Shown here in pieces: positions 22,341-33,948 of a stretch of 64,000 nt of DNA (within the stretch, counting starts at the first letter, position 1; every line of letters starts with the position of its first letter). The position numbers were made by a program, and so were the translations under genes. The notes beneath the pieces are model-generated. The model was not told the origin of the DNA. It was given only the letters and a program-made list of their open reading frames with translations, and searched no databases. The DNA comes from Hygrocybe punicea. Its lineage: Eukaryota; Basidiomycota; Agaricomycetes; Agaricales; Hygrophoraceae. Location: NCBI GenBank assembly GCA_963556145.1, contig OY744466.1, positions 3,782,001-3,846,000 of the forward strand. The letters run 5' to 3'.

Positions 22341-23399
22341 GAGAAAGTTCTACATAAAAATAACAATATTAGTTAGCATAGTAATAGATAGTAAGTTTTG
22401 AGACTTGTACATACCTTCTTGATGTTGCTGTCGCTGTTCTCGTGGACGCATTGTGGAGTATGCGACAATTTGAACCCACGCCGGAGGTTGCCGATTGCCC
22501 AAACGGGCACAAGTTGCCTTATATGTAACCAAGATCTTGCTTTTCTCAGTGTAATGGCATGGAGCACAACAACTGTGTAACACATTTAAGACCATGTAGG
22601 GATAGAATTAGCCTCTAACTACATCCTCCCCAAATTTTTTATTTTATTATGGCCTACATAGAGAGATATCCATGATTCATTAATCCCTCCCTGCCAATTT
22701 CAGACCCTTAAAGTGCAACTTTACCAATATTGCTCTGAAAAATATGAGAATAATCGTGAAACTACTATGTAAAGTATTTATTGTATTGATAATCAGTGCC
22801 TGGCACTTGGTGGTGTCCCAGACATGTGTTGTAGCCAAGAAAAGACAGGTTCAAAGTAAAGCAGCAGTTTGGACTTCGGTTGATGGGTCAGCCACAATGC
22901 AAAATTCTGTGCATTTGCTGGCTGCAACATAGGTCCTGGTCCACCAACAACCAGGCACTTATGTGTACAACAATGAGCACTTGAATAAGTACTCATTAGA
23001 TTAATTTCAGATTTTTAAGACAAAGTTATATCATTCAAGGTCCAATTCTGGCAGAGGAAATGGAATAAATTGTGAATAGCTCTTGATGCAGGGCCGAATA
23101 AAATACAAAAATTGATATGAGAGTAGGTATACTATATTTACATCTTTTGAGGATCTCACTTTGGGTATGTATGCATTGTTGTGCATGCCAGAAGATTCAA
23201 AAGCTTCAGCCACACTTCCATGTTTGGCAACTTGAACCCATTTGGGAAATCGGCAACTGCCGGTTGGCTTTCCCGTGCGAGTTCAAGCTTTGACTCATTT
23301 TCAACAACGCGGCAACAATGGGAGACAGGTGCAGAGGAGCACCTGAGGGAAATTTCTGACTTTAACTTTTGTGTGTTCTTTACTAATTGTTAACTTTTT

Positions 23400-24849
23400 G
23401 CAGCTACCCCACGCCAAAGAGGCGAATCCGAACACCCAACAGCAGAACACAACGCGCCGCAAACAGAATGGAAGCCGACGAAAACAGCCACCGTGAGGAT
23501 GGCGGAAACGAGGCCGTGAGGCCGGGTACAAGAATGCGCCTGGCCAGGACAGAGTGCCGAGACAACCACAGCAGCAACGACGACGACAGAAACCACGAGG
23601 ACACAGATGGCCAGCCAGGGGACAATGACGGGGACGAAGACGGACGAGAGGACGAAGACGGATGAGAGGATGAAGACGGACAAGAGGACGAAGACGGACA
23701 AGAGGATGATGGAGACCACGGCAACAATCCAGGGGACAACGAGGACAATGACGGGGAAGGAGACGGAGATGGCGATGACAATGAGTATGAGAGGACAACG
23801 ACAACGAGGACGGTGACAAGGACAATGGGAACGGGAACGACAGGGATGGGGATGATGAGGACAGGGATGACAGGAAAGGGAACGACGGGGAGGAGGACGG
23901 CGGACCAAAGACGAAGACGACGATGACAGGAATGCGACAGGTATGTACATCCCATCCGTCCGCCCTCTTCTCCTGCCTCTTCCTCTCCCTCTGCCACTCC
24001 CACTCCCTGGTTCCCTTCCCTCCTCCCTTCCCTGCTCCCCTTCTCCCACACCCTCTCCCTACTGCCACTGCCACACGCTCCTCCCACACCCACACCCACA
24101 CCCACACCCACACCCACTTCAACTCCCACAGCCACTCCCAGTCCCTGTATTATTTAATTATGTATTTGGATAAAACAATAATTAAATTGATATTTCCATT
24201 CTCAGTAAGAAGTATTGATTGCAATGGAGACTGGAGTAATACTAATTAAAAAGGGACAAAATTCCAAGTGGGGTAATTTCTGATTGTGGTATAAATTTTC
24301 TTTGGGAATAAATAGCTCCTGTGAGAAAGGACGGTAAGAGTGAGATATTGTTGATTTCCAAAATAATAATTTTGTAATTTTGGTAGTCCCTGTACTTTGC
24401 ATAATTGCATTTCAAATTATATGAAATTTGTTCAATGAACGGAGTGACACATTTTCATAACATTATATGACAATTGCTGAATAAATATGGGCTGGAAATG
24501 TTTTGATCATGGTCAAGGTTATGAACATGCACCATGAATAGGCCGACTGGTATGTGGCTCAAGCCTGTGGACCAACATCAGTCCAGATTACAGCAAAAGC
24601 TGAACCCCAGTCAACCTGATCCTGTGGGAAGAGCTGGAGCATAGCCAACCTGGTGCTGCAGCAATAGCTGGGGTCAACCTACCACACAGCAACAGCTGGA
24701 CCCAGGTCAACCCACCCCACATCAAGAGCTGGAGCCAGGTCAACCTACCCTGCTGCAAAAGCTGGACCCAGGTCAACCTGGTACTGCAGCAAGAGCTGGA
24801 CCGAGGTCAACCGAGTGCTGCAGCAAGTGCTGGACCCAGGTCAACCCGG
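23400..24849. repeat. Right foldback arm, proximal part
   Basis: Inverse of the left arm: GACGAAGACGGA repeats (23600-23900), CTCCCTCTGCC and CACCCACACC runs (23950-24130), the AATACATAATTAAATAA region, GGCCGACTGGTATGTGGC, then 34-bp minisatellite units from 24577. It breaks off at 24849 where copy A is inserted and continues at 30593. Confidence 0.88.
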
Positions 24850-25740
24850 TGTAGATGCGGGTTCTTGGTGGCTTCAGAACTATATAAAGAAATAAGATCC
24901 TAACCAGAGGGTGTCAGCGTAGAAGTGACTGGATAAATCAGTGTCGGGAATAGAAGTAAAAAGAAGGGAATGTTAGTAAAAGTAAAGCCGCCGCGTAAAA
25001 CTGGACTAATAACGACGAAGCCGGCGATGAACGGAGTGAAAACGGACAAATAATAAAGAACCCGACGATGCCGACGATGTCGGGTATGGCGGGTCGGGTC
25101 GGGTCGGAAACGATGAACAAATATACGGAAACAACGATAAAGACGACGAAGTGAACTATAAAAAGCTAAGGATCTACGTGGACGAGCATTTGAAGATTAA
25201 AAGGTGATTCTGACTATGAGGGAAACGGGGACTAATGGTATGTTTTTTTTTTGTACGGTCGTCGGGGACCGTTTTTATAGTACAGGAAACAGTAATCTAC
25301 TTTTGGACATGTCTACTTCAGCCGATGGTAAGCTACAAAGAAAGGTTGGAATGGGGATATGGAAAAGGGGGGTTGCAAAGCAACGAAGACAGGAAATGGA
25401 GGGGAAAACGAATATGCAAGGAAAAGATCTAGAAAGTCCTACATATCTCCGAAAAGACAAGGGGATGCATAATTAAGGTAAATCCGAAGTCGGGGATTGA
25501 GTCCGAAGAGATCCATCTCCTGGAATTGGAACTCCGAGGCGTTTGAGGCTGCCGGATTTAGCCCAAAAGCGGCCGTCACAAAGCGGCATGTGTCGGGTTA
25601 CGTCGGTCACGTCGGGTCACGTCACGTCACGTCACGTCGGGTTACGTCGGGTTCGAATGCAAGTCGAATGGCGGCATCGGGTTGGTCCGGATTCGTGATA
25701 TATCGATGATACAGACTCAGAGGGACGTCGACCCTCTACA
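24850..25740 (+). repeat. 5' LTR of copy A
   Basis: Contains a TATATAAAG box near the start, the palindrome CGGTCGTCGGGGACCG and a run of GTCACGTCACGTCACG near the 3' end. By eye it differs from the 3' LTR by five substitutions and a 2-bp indel. Confidence 0.9.
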
Positions 25741-26399
25741 TCTCCAGGGTACTTTAAATAAAGACCATCCCTGGTCGATACTACGTGGACTCGGGACTCG
25801 GATGCGTGAGATGAGGCCGACGTGGTGGTCGTGGAATCGGGTTCGACGGGACGAGGTGGGTTGTGGATAATGCGAAGGGGGAGAGCAGATGGTGACTAGC
25901 GGAACTCGATGGACGGTCGGAGGCCGAGAGCGGCGAATGGGGAACGAAATGAGTGAAGCCGGTGTCGAGGAAAAAGGAAACAAAGTACATAGAACCGGAG
26001 GAAAAGGGAACTGAGCGGAAATGAAAGAAGAAATGAAAAGCTACAAAAACGGGACAAATGGAGAGCGGAAACGCAAAATAGATGAGAAAATAAATAAATG
26101 TCAGGTATCGGAAAGAGGGGACGCGATAGAAATCAAGTCGGGATAAAACTAGACGTGACATAGGATTGGGGGCGGGTGACGGAAACGGTGAAGGCATGAG
26201 CGGAAACACGTAGGGCATAAGCGGAAACGACATAGGGCACAAGCAGAAACGACAGCGGATGACAAAATGATGTAGTTAGGGTCGGCGGCTTCGGTGGCTG
26301 TGTCAACGGGTGGCGGAAACGGTGGCATAGGCTGCGGAAACCATAAAACGATAAGCTTGGTGACGTGGGCATAGAGATACGAAGATGATGGTAAACATG

Positions 26400-26530
26400 A
26401 TATGACGACGGCGGAGGTTCGATATGACAACAACGGAGGTTCGATAGACGACGACGGAGGTTCGATATACGATGGCGGAGGTTCAATAGACGATGGCGGA
26501 GGTTCGATAGACGGCAGCGGAGGTTCGATA
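26400..26530. repeat. 20-bp tandem repeat near the 5' internal end of copy A
   Basis: Units of about 20 bp with core GGAGGTTCGATA. The same array, inverted, is at 45980-46090 (copy B) and about 39040-39180 (copy C). Confidence 0.8.
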
Positions 26531-27299
26531 TGTCAATACTAATATGGGGGCGATAATCAACGGATGTGAAATCAGCCTCATACTAGGCGGTTCAGCACCG
26601 GCTTGGAGGGGAAGCATTCCCCCCCATGGAACTGAAATATAAAGTCGGGTGGGTTGGGAATCGAAGCCGAGACAGGGAACGTTGTGTCTGGGTCGAAACG
26701 GTGGCGGAAACGGTGGGTCATGGAAAGCGGAGAACGATGTCAAATGGGTTTAATGCGGGTGCGTGAGCGGATGAGTCGGGTGCGTGGGGAACGAGTGAAG
26801 CGGTGCATCGGGTTCGTAAGCGGGTGCGGCGGGTTCGTAAGCGGGTTCGTTGGGTGCGTCGGATTCATAAGCGGGTGTGTCGAGTACATCGGGTGTATTA
26901 TGCGGGTGTCAGGTGTGTCAGGAATGAGTGTATTTCTTTTTATCTTTCTTTTATCTCTGACGTTTTTCTTTCTTTTTATTTATTTAATCTATTTATGTAT
27001 ATATTTCTTATGCCGATGGACGGTGAGGGGTTTTCGTAGGGTCGGGTTCGGTGGGTATGGGGGTGCGAAGGTGGCGGGTACGGGATGTGAAACCGGAACC
27101 GGAACCTCATGCTCGAATCGAGCACTGGTGCTCGAATTGAGCCGGAACCGGAACCGGATGCCGCGGAATCGTTGGGAACGCGTCCGGGTTCGTAGTCGGG
27201 TGGTGTGATGCGAGTCGCGGATCCGGAACCGGAAGCCGATGTAGCGGATTGGTCGAGAACGGGTGGTCGGGTGTGGGGACTAGACACGGGTGTCGGTTC

Positions 27300-28900
27300 T
27301 GCGGCGGGTTCGTACAGTGACGACGTTGGGCTCTGTTAGATCGCAGACGGGTGCGGCGGGTCACGGGCGTTCAGGCGTGCTTCGGGTGCCGTCGACACGT
27401 TTTTGGGACGTTCCTGGTGGTGGATCCGACAACGGAGGCGTTTTGACGGGCGGAGGGACTCGTCTTTGGGGCGACGGAGGCGACTGTGGGACTGCGTGGG
27501 GTCGAGAGAGCGGGGAACGTGTGGTCCGGTGTGGCGGTATGGCATAGGGCGACGTAGGGCGACGGAGGCGGATGACGTGGGCGGATAAGAGGGAACGTGG
27601 GGTTGCGTGACGTGGATCGTGGTTTCGTGAAGTCGTTCGAGGATGGCGAGAGGTTGAGGAGGCGGCAACGGGTGGTCGATGTCGGGGGACGGAGGCGGAT
27701 GACGTGGGCGGATGAGACGACGTGGACTGGGAGATAGATTGGGGGTGATACGGGTGGCGTTTCGTGTACTTTCGTGGCGGATATGCGTGGGGATTTGACA
27801 ACGATGCGTCGGGTCGTGGAACGGGTTTGAGCGGCCGGTGGTCACGGTTTCGCGGGCGTAACCCAACGGGGCTTCGTTTGGGCTCGCGAGAGGGACGTCG
27901 TGGGGTTGGTCGAGGACGTAGGTGGTCGAGGGGGAGTGGGCGAGGACGGGGACGGCTGGGAAGCGGGGGTCGAGAGTGGGAGTCGACGGGGTGACGTAGG
28001 TGACGTGGCCGCTTGCGTGGGACGACGAGGGACGGGGGCGGACGTGTTTGGGACAGTAGAGAGCCATGTCGAGGTGCGGAGGCGTGAACGTGGGTGTGGT
28101 AGTGGTCGTACGCGGTGGTCGTTGGTCCTGGATGAGAGAACGCGGTGGTAGGCCATTGGGTGACGTGGCGCAGCGTTGACAGCTCGAGGGCAGCAAGGAC
28201 GGCTTGTACGGGCTTGCGAGGGACGCTGAGGGTTGTACGAAGCGGCGGGTGATTCAGCGGAGACGTGAGCGGCCGGGGATGTCGACTTGGCTGGGGGCAC
28301 GAAGCGGGATGACGTGGCGACGCGTTGGGGGCTCGATAATGGCGAGGACGGCTCGTGAGGGCTTGCGACTGGCGTCGAGGGGCTCTGGGGAGCGGTGCGA
28401 GGCGACGGGGAATTCCAACGAGGGCGTGAGCGGCGGGGAACGCTGAATACGCGGGGGTATGAGGCGGGTGACGTGGCACACGTGTGGGACATCGATGACG
28501 GCGAGGACGACTCGTGAGAGCTCGCGAACGACGGTGTGGGGCTCTGGGAGGCTGTACGAGGCGGCGGATGGGTTCAACGAAGGCGTGAGCGGCCGGGGAT
28601 GTCGAGTATGATGACGTGGCAACGTGTGAGGCATCGATGACGGCGAGGATGGCTCGTGAGGGCTCGCGAGTGGTGTCGTGGGGCTGTAGGAAACGGTACG
28701 AGGCGACGGGGAGGTCCAACGAGGGCGTAAGCGGCCGGGGATGTCGAATAGGCGGGGGCACGAAGCGGGGTGACGTGGGACACTGTGGGAGCGTCGATAA
28801 CGGCGAAGACGACTCGTGTGGGCTCGCGACTGTCGTCGTGGGGCTGTAGCACGGTGTTGAGGGCTGGAACGCGGCGGGGCTGTTTGCACGGACTCGTGAG
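27300..28900. repeat. Tandem 140-bp class units inside copy A
   Basis: Repeating blocks of roughly 140 bp, each with a GCGGCCGGGGATGTCGA-like core, GGGTGACGTGGCA, a CGATGACGGCGAGGA stretch and TCGTGAGGGCTCGCGA. They are clearest at 28200-28860. Copy B has the inverse at 43800-44400 with fewer units. Frames of several hundred codons here are Pro/Arg/Ser-rich on the minus strand and differ between copies by frame; I regard them as non-coding. Confidence 0.7.
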
Positions 28901-29695
28901 GGACGCTGACGCGGTTTGCTAGTAACTTCGCAGGCTCAGACAACGGGGCCGTGTCAGGGCTTGTATCCGGGGACGAGAGCGAGTCCGTAGACGTGAACGG
29001 CTGGCCATACGGGGGCGAAGCGGGAGCCATACGGGGGCGGATACGGTTGGACGCGTCGAAAACCGCGTTTGAACGCGTTTTTCTGCACGGTTACCACGGA
29101 AACGGCTACGATGGGCGTACCTGGGGTGCACAGGCTAAACCCGTTACACTGTGGGCGTGTTCCTTCTGCTTCGTGGCTCCGTTCGTCTGTGTTTTCGTGA
29201 GTGACGCGGTTGTTGTTGGTCGCGGTCGCTGGGGCCTGTTTTGGGGTTTTCCGGGCGCGGATTTTCGACCGGAATCGGTGGGGCGTGGAATTCCGAGTGC
29301 GTTGGGGTTGTAAAAACGAGTGTGGATGGTGGATGTGACGGGGATCGAGACGTCGAGTCGACAAAGTGTGTATTGGGTCGTGGCTGTGCAAGTTTCCTAA
29401 AGCGGTAAACGGCCGCTGGGTCGGCCGCACAAGAGCGGGTTCGAAGTTGTACGTGAAACTGAACAATTGTAGTCGTCAAAGAAGAGAAAATAGTATGAGA
29501 ATCAAACCCAAATGATAGTGTGATAGTTGGCGAGTGGATGTCGGAGCGTTGGGTGTTGAATGTAAAGAAGTCAGGTAACGGGTGTCGGATGTGTAAAGTG
29601 CTGCGGCAAGGCTTGTTTCGAGATGACGAAAGGAAATGAGGGGCTATAAAATGAATGTTTCTTGACACTGAATTATCCTCGCGGTGGGCTCCAGA

Positions 29696-30588
29696 TGTAG
29701 ATGCAGGTTCTTGGTGGCTTCGGAACTATATAAAGAAATAAGATCCTAACCAGAGGGTGTCAGCGTAGAAGTGACTGGATAAATCAGTGTCGGGAATAGA
29801 AGTAAAAAGAAGGGAATGTTAGTAAAAGTAAAGCCGCCGCGTAAAACTGGACTAATAACGACGAAGCCGGCGATGAACGGAGTGAAAACGGACAAATAAT
29901 AAAGAACCCGACGATGCCGACGATGTCGGGTATGGCGGGTCGGGTCGGGTCGGAAACGATGAACAAATATACGGAAACAACGATAAAGACGACGAAGTGA
30001 ACTATAAAAAGCTAAGGATCTACGTGGACGAGCATTTGAAGGGATTAAAAGGTGATTCTGACTATGAGGGAAACGGGGACTAATGGTATGTTTTTTTTTT
30101 GTACGGTCGTCGGGGACCGTTTTTATAGTACAGGAAACAGTAATCTACTTTTGGACATGTCTACTTCGGCCGATGGTAAGCTACAAAGAAAGGTTGGAAT
30201 GGGGATATGGAAAAGGGGGGTTGCAAAGCAACGAAGACAGGAAATGGAGGGGAAAACGAATATGCAAGGAAAAGATCTAGAAAGTCCTACATATCTCCGA
30301 AAAGACGAGGGGATGCATAATTAAGGTAAATCCGAAGTCGGGGATTGAGTCCGAAGAGATCCATCTCCTGGAATTGGAACTCCGAGGCGTTTGAGGCTGC
30401 CGGATTTAGCCCAAAAGCGGCCGTCACAAAGCGGCATGTGTCGGGTTACGTCGGTCACGTCGGGTCACGTCACGTCACGTCACGTCGGGTTACGTCGGGT
30501 TCGAATGCAAGTCGAATGGCGGCATCGGGTTGGTCCGGATTCGTGATATATCGATGATACGGACTCAGAGGGACGTCGACCCTCTACA
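29696..30588 (+). repeat. 3' LTR of copy A
   Basis: Near-identical to the 5' LTR; ends CCCTCTACA and is followed by the CCGG duplication. Confidence 0.9.
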
Positions 30589-30592
30589 CCGG

Positions 30593-31132
30593 TGCTGCAG
30601 CAAGAGCTGGGATCTGGTCAACCTGATCCTGCAGCAACAGCTGGAGCCAGGTCAACCTACCATGCAGCAAGAGCTGGACCCAGGTCCACCTACCCCACAG
30701 CTATAGTTGGACCCAGGTCAACCCAGTGCGGCAGCACGAGCTGGGACCCAGTCAACCTGATCCTTCAGCAATAGCTGCAGCAAGGTCAACCCCATCCCGC
30801 AGCAAGAGCTGGACCATGGTCAACCCAGTCCTGCAGCAACAGCTGAAGCTAGGTCAACCTCCATTCCATGAACAGCTGGCCCTGGGTCAACCCATCTATC
30901 CAGCAATAGCTGTTCCAGGTTAACCCATCCCATGGTAGAGCTGACAGCAGGTTGACCTTCCCAGCAGCCATTTACCAGGAAGAGCTGTACCTGGGTCAAC
31001 CTACCCCAACACATTTCCACAGCAAGAGCTGTCATTTGGGTCAACCTACCCCCGCAGCAATAACTGCCCTATGTGTACCTACCAATCACAGCTCTAACTG
31101 TGATTGGGTTAACCAAAACAACTGGGTCTACT
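30593..31132. repeat. Right foldback arm, distal part
   Basis: 34-bp minisatellite units (CTGCAGCAAGAGCTGGACC type) followed by the unique end containing CAATCACAGCTCTAACTG and TTAACCAAAACAACTGGG, reverse complement of 19902-20110. Confidence 0.9.
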
Positions 31133-31197
31133 GATGTGACCTGATGTGACCTGATGTATGCCGCTTTGTCATGGCCACTTTTGGACCAAATCCGGCA

Positions 31198-32726
31198 TAG
31201 TGCTACCGAAGTTCAGTTCAGTCCAGTTCAGACCCATTTCGGCTGAACCCTGAACTGAACCCAGAGTTCAGTTCAGGATTTCACGTGACCTGAACCTGAA
31301 CCACCCTGAACCATTCGGATTTTTTTTTCAGGGCCTGAACTGGGTTCATGAACGGTTCAGACACTCAATTTTAGTCTTATCATGCATTTTATTAAAAAGA
31401 ATTACAATATATTATTGTAGCTATTCATCTACCTAGGGAACTCATTATCTTCTGGTAAATATTTACATTTGTGTGTATCTGCGGGTATCGCCTTGTGTTG
31501 GTGAGGCACACACCCCCTTTAACCTCGCGAACATAGCCCCGACGTCAATTGATGCCGGGCTGCATGGTCGCGAGGTGTTCACTGGGGTGGGGACCTGGTC
31601 CCTGCTGCTGCTGGTGACCCTGTGGCTCCCGCTGCTCCCCTCGCCTCTGTTTGAGCCATCATTGCCATTGCTGTGGACGATGGCATGCGTGTTCGCATAG
31701 TTGGGGCATCGGCGTTTGCGTGGGCATGCCTGTGCCACCCCCGGTGCTGTTGATGCCGCTGCTGCTGCTGCTGCTGCTGGTGTTGTCGCTGGGCTGGTGT
31801 TGTTGGCTGGTGCTGGCCCTGGTGCCATTGCCACTGCTGTTGATGCTGCTGTTGCTGGTGTTGTGCTGGTGCCACCAGTGCTGGTGCTGGTGCTGGTGAT
31901 GTGCTGGTGCTGGCCATGCTTCATGAAGTAGTTAGTAACATAGAAATAAAAAAGTACACTTACGTTTTTAGTGTTGGTGCTGGTGCATCACTGGTGCTGG
32001 TGTTGGCGCTGGTGATGGTGATGGTGCTGGTGCTGCCATGGGCATGGGCGAGGGCGAGGGTGTGGGTGTGGGCATGGGCGTCATTGGGCTGGTGTGTAGA
32101 GTACTATTAGCTGACTTCGTTATTAATAAATACACTTACAATTGGCAGCAGGGTTGGGTGCACCAACCCTGCCGCTCTCTTTCTCTTGTTTGGGGGTGGT
32201 TTGTTGATGGCAACGCACCGATATGGTGGTGGTGGTGGTGTTGGTGGTGGTGCCGCCACTGCTGTCACCTCTGATGTTGCTGGTGCTTGCATTGCGTGTC
32301 GTCGTCATCATCGTCGTTATGGTAGCTGCTGACTTGGCGGTGGCTGGTAGAAGTACCTACAAATGGATTAGTGACTCGAAAAGCTTTAAAAGTATAAACT
32401 TACCTATTTGCCTCGAACGGTTGCATTCGAGGCTTTTCATGGTGGTTGTCGGTGGCTGAGAATAAAGTTCAGTGCCTAAAACGGAAATTTGCCAAATCGG
32501 CATGTGAGCACAACTTTCATTTGGAGGGAAAAACACATACCTGCGGACATCAGTTCAGTGGTTCTGAACTGCTTGTGAACCGTTCAGACAACCCGGGGTT
32601 GCCTGAACCCCGAACCAGACCCGGGGTTCAGTTCAGCCCAAGGTGCTGGACTGAACCAAACTTCCAGTTCGGTTCGGAGTTCGAACTGGGTTTGGATCAG
32701 TTCTGAACTGAACTTTGGCAGCACTA
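31198..32726. mobile_element. Non-autonomous hAT-type element with 8-bp duplication
   Basis: Terminal repeats TAGTGCTACCGAAGTTCAG and its near-inverse at the right end, flanked by ATCCGGCA at 31190-31197 and 32727-32734. The 8-bp duplication and TAGTGCTGCC-like ends fit hAT elements. Subterminal parts are full of GTTCAG/CTGAAC motifs; the middle (31560-32340) is TGCTGG/GGTGGT microsatellite. No transposase is encoded. A fragment of the same family is at 5845-6134. Confidence 0.88.
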
Positions 32727-33174
32727 ATCCGGCAGCCTCACAAGCTCCGGAGTTCCAATTATAGGAGATGGATCTCATCGGACTAGACTCCCAACTTTGG
32801 ACTTACCTTTTATACCCATCCCCTCATCCTTTTGGAGATATGTAGGACATTTCAGATCTTTTTCATGGATATTCGTTTTCCCTTCCATTTCACTGTCTCT
32901 GTTGCATCGCAACCCCCTCTTTATATCCCCATTCCAACCTTTCTTTGTAGTTTACCATCGGCCGAAATAGACAAGTCCGAAAGTCGACTACTCACTCCTG
33001 TACTATAAAAACGGTCCCCGATGACCGTACAAAAAGAGATACCCTTAGTCCCCGTTTCCCTATAGTCAGAATCATTTTTAATCATTTCAAATGCTTGTCC
33101 TTGTAGACCCTTAGATTTTTATAGTTCACTTCGTTGTCTTTATCATTGCTCCCTTACTCATTCATTGTTTCCGA

Positions 33175-33948
33175 TGTAGTGGCGAGGTCAGGGTGGCTGC
33201 AGAATGATGATCCTAACCTGGGGTGTCAGAGTAGAAGTGACTGGGAATAGTTTAGCAAGCTTCAAAGAAATGATAAGAAACTAATAGTAAAAAGCCACCG
33301 AGCAATACTACTAATAACTATTGAAACCGGTCTAAGCCGATGACATCGGGTACGGTGGGTCGGGTGTCGGGTGACGAGAGACATAGAGATAAAGACGGTA
33401 GAACGATGGGGAGAGTGTTGAGGAAACTGATGAGTAATGTGTGCAATGGGTTTTACTGAGAGACTGATTCTCAGAGAGAGGAAACGGGGGGACTGATTTC
33501 TTATTTTGAGACGGCACTTGGGCACCGTTTTTATACTACAAAATTCTCTATCTAGATTCGGACGAGAGTCCTCGGCTGATGAGAGAGAACAAAGAGAAAC
33601 AGAAATAGGGAAATGAGAAGAGGGTTGCAATGCGACGGTGACAGGAAAATGGAGGGGAAAGTAAATATCCACGAAAACGATCTAAAGATTCATACCTATC
33701 TCCGAAAGGATGAAGGGATGCATCTATAAGGCAAGTCCGAAGTTGGGAATCGAGTCTGATGAGATCCATCTGCGATAATTGGGATTCCGTGAGTTTAGGA
33801 GGTGGACCGACCAGGTACGTGAGCGGCCATGTTAGTCGGTATGCATCGGGTTGCATTGGGTTCGAGCGTGGATTGCTAGAGACATCGGGTTCGAGTGGAT
33901 TCGTGAGATATTGAGTTTACGGCCTCAGAGGGTCGAGGACCCTCTACA
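33175..33948 (+). mobile_element. Solo LTR nested in copy C
   Basis: 774 bp, TGTAGTGGCGAGG...CCCTCTACA, flanked by CCGA at 33171-33174 and 33949-33952. It shares blocks with the LTRs of copies A-C (TCCTAACC.GGGTGTCAG, GTAGAAGTGACTGG, GGTCGAGGACCCTCTACA) but is diverged and shorter, so it is a subfamily. No internal sequence remains, as expected after LTR-LTR recombination. Confidence 0.88.

Larger units (their letters stand above)
24850..30588 (+). mobile_element. Large non-autonomous LTR element, copy A (intact)
   Basis: LTRs 24850-25740 (891 bp) and 29696-30588 (893 bp), both TGTAGATGC...CCCTCTACA, flanked by CCGG at 24846-24849 and 30589-30592. The surrounding minisatellite unit reads straight through the junction (CAACCCGG + CCGGTGCTGC), confirming a 4-bp duplication. 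The internal 3955 bp encodes no gag, protease, reverse transcriptase or integrase, so it must rely on proteins from another element (a LARD-like layout). No standard tRNA primer site was recognised after the 5' LTR; GCGGTGGGCTCCAGA precedes the 3' LTR. Confidence 0.88.
19902..31132. mobile_element. Foldback-like element with minisatellite arms (split by copy A)
   Basis: Ends CAGTAGACCCAG (19902) and CTGGGTCTACT(G) (31132/31133), flanked by GATGTGAC on both sides, although the host LTR is itself repetitive there so the duplication is not certain. Without the LTR element at 24850-30588 it is about 5.5 kb. Both arms consist of TTAACC-rich ends, 34-bp tandem repeats, a region with TTAATTATTGTTTTATCC, and purine/pyrimidine microsatellites; even the inner parts near 22440-22540 and 23210-23280 pair (TTGCCGAT.GCCCAAA). 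It thus forms one giant inverted repeat with a loop of about 0.7 kb. No transposase gene was found, so it is non-autonomous or cargo-less. Confidence 0.72.

Noticed and set aside
21557..22342. Several long Arg/Ser/Val-rich frames
   Set aside because: Direct product of GGGAGA and TCGTCC microsatellites open in all phases.
23301..24135. Long minus-strand frames of Pro/Ser/Arg type
   Set aside because: Mirror image of the left-arm microsatellites in the foldback element, not a gene.
27361..28761. 466-codon minus-strand Pro/Arg/Ser-rich frame in LTR element copy A
   Set aside because: Overlapping long frames exist in other phases, the frame is not kept in copy B, and it follows tandem 140-bp class repeats; treated as non-coding.
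31579..31931. Gln/His-rich and Val/Leu-rich frames
   Set aside because: They come from the TGCTGG microsatellite in the middle of the hAT-type element.
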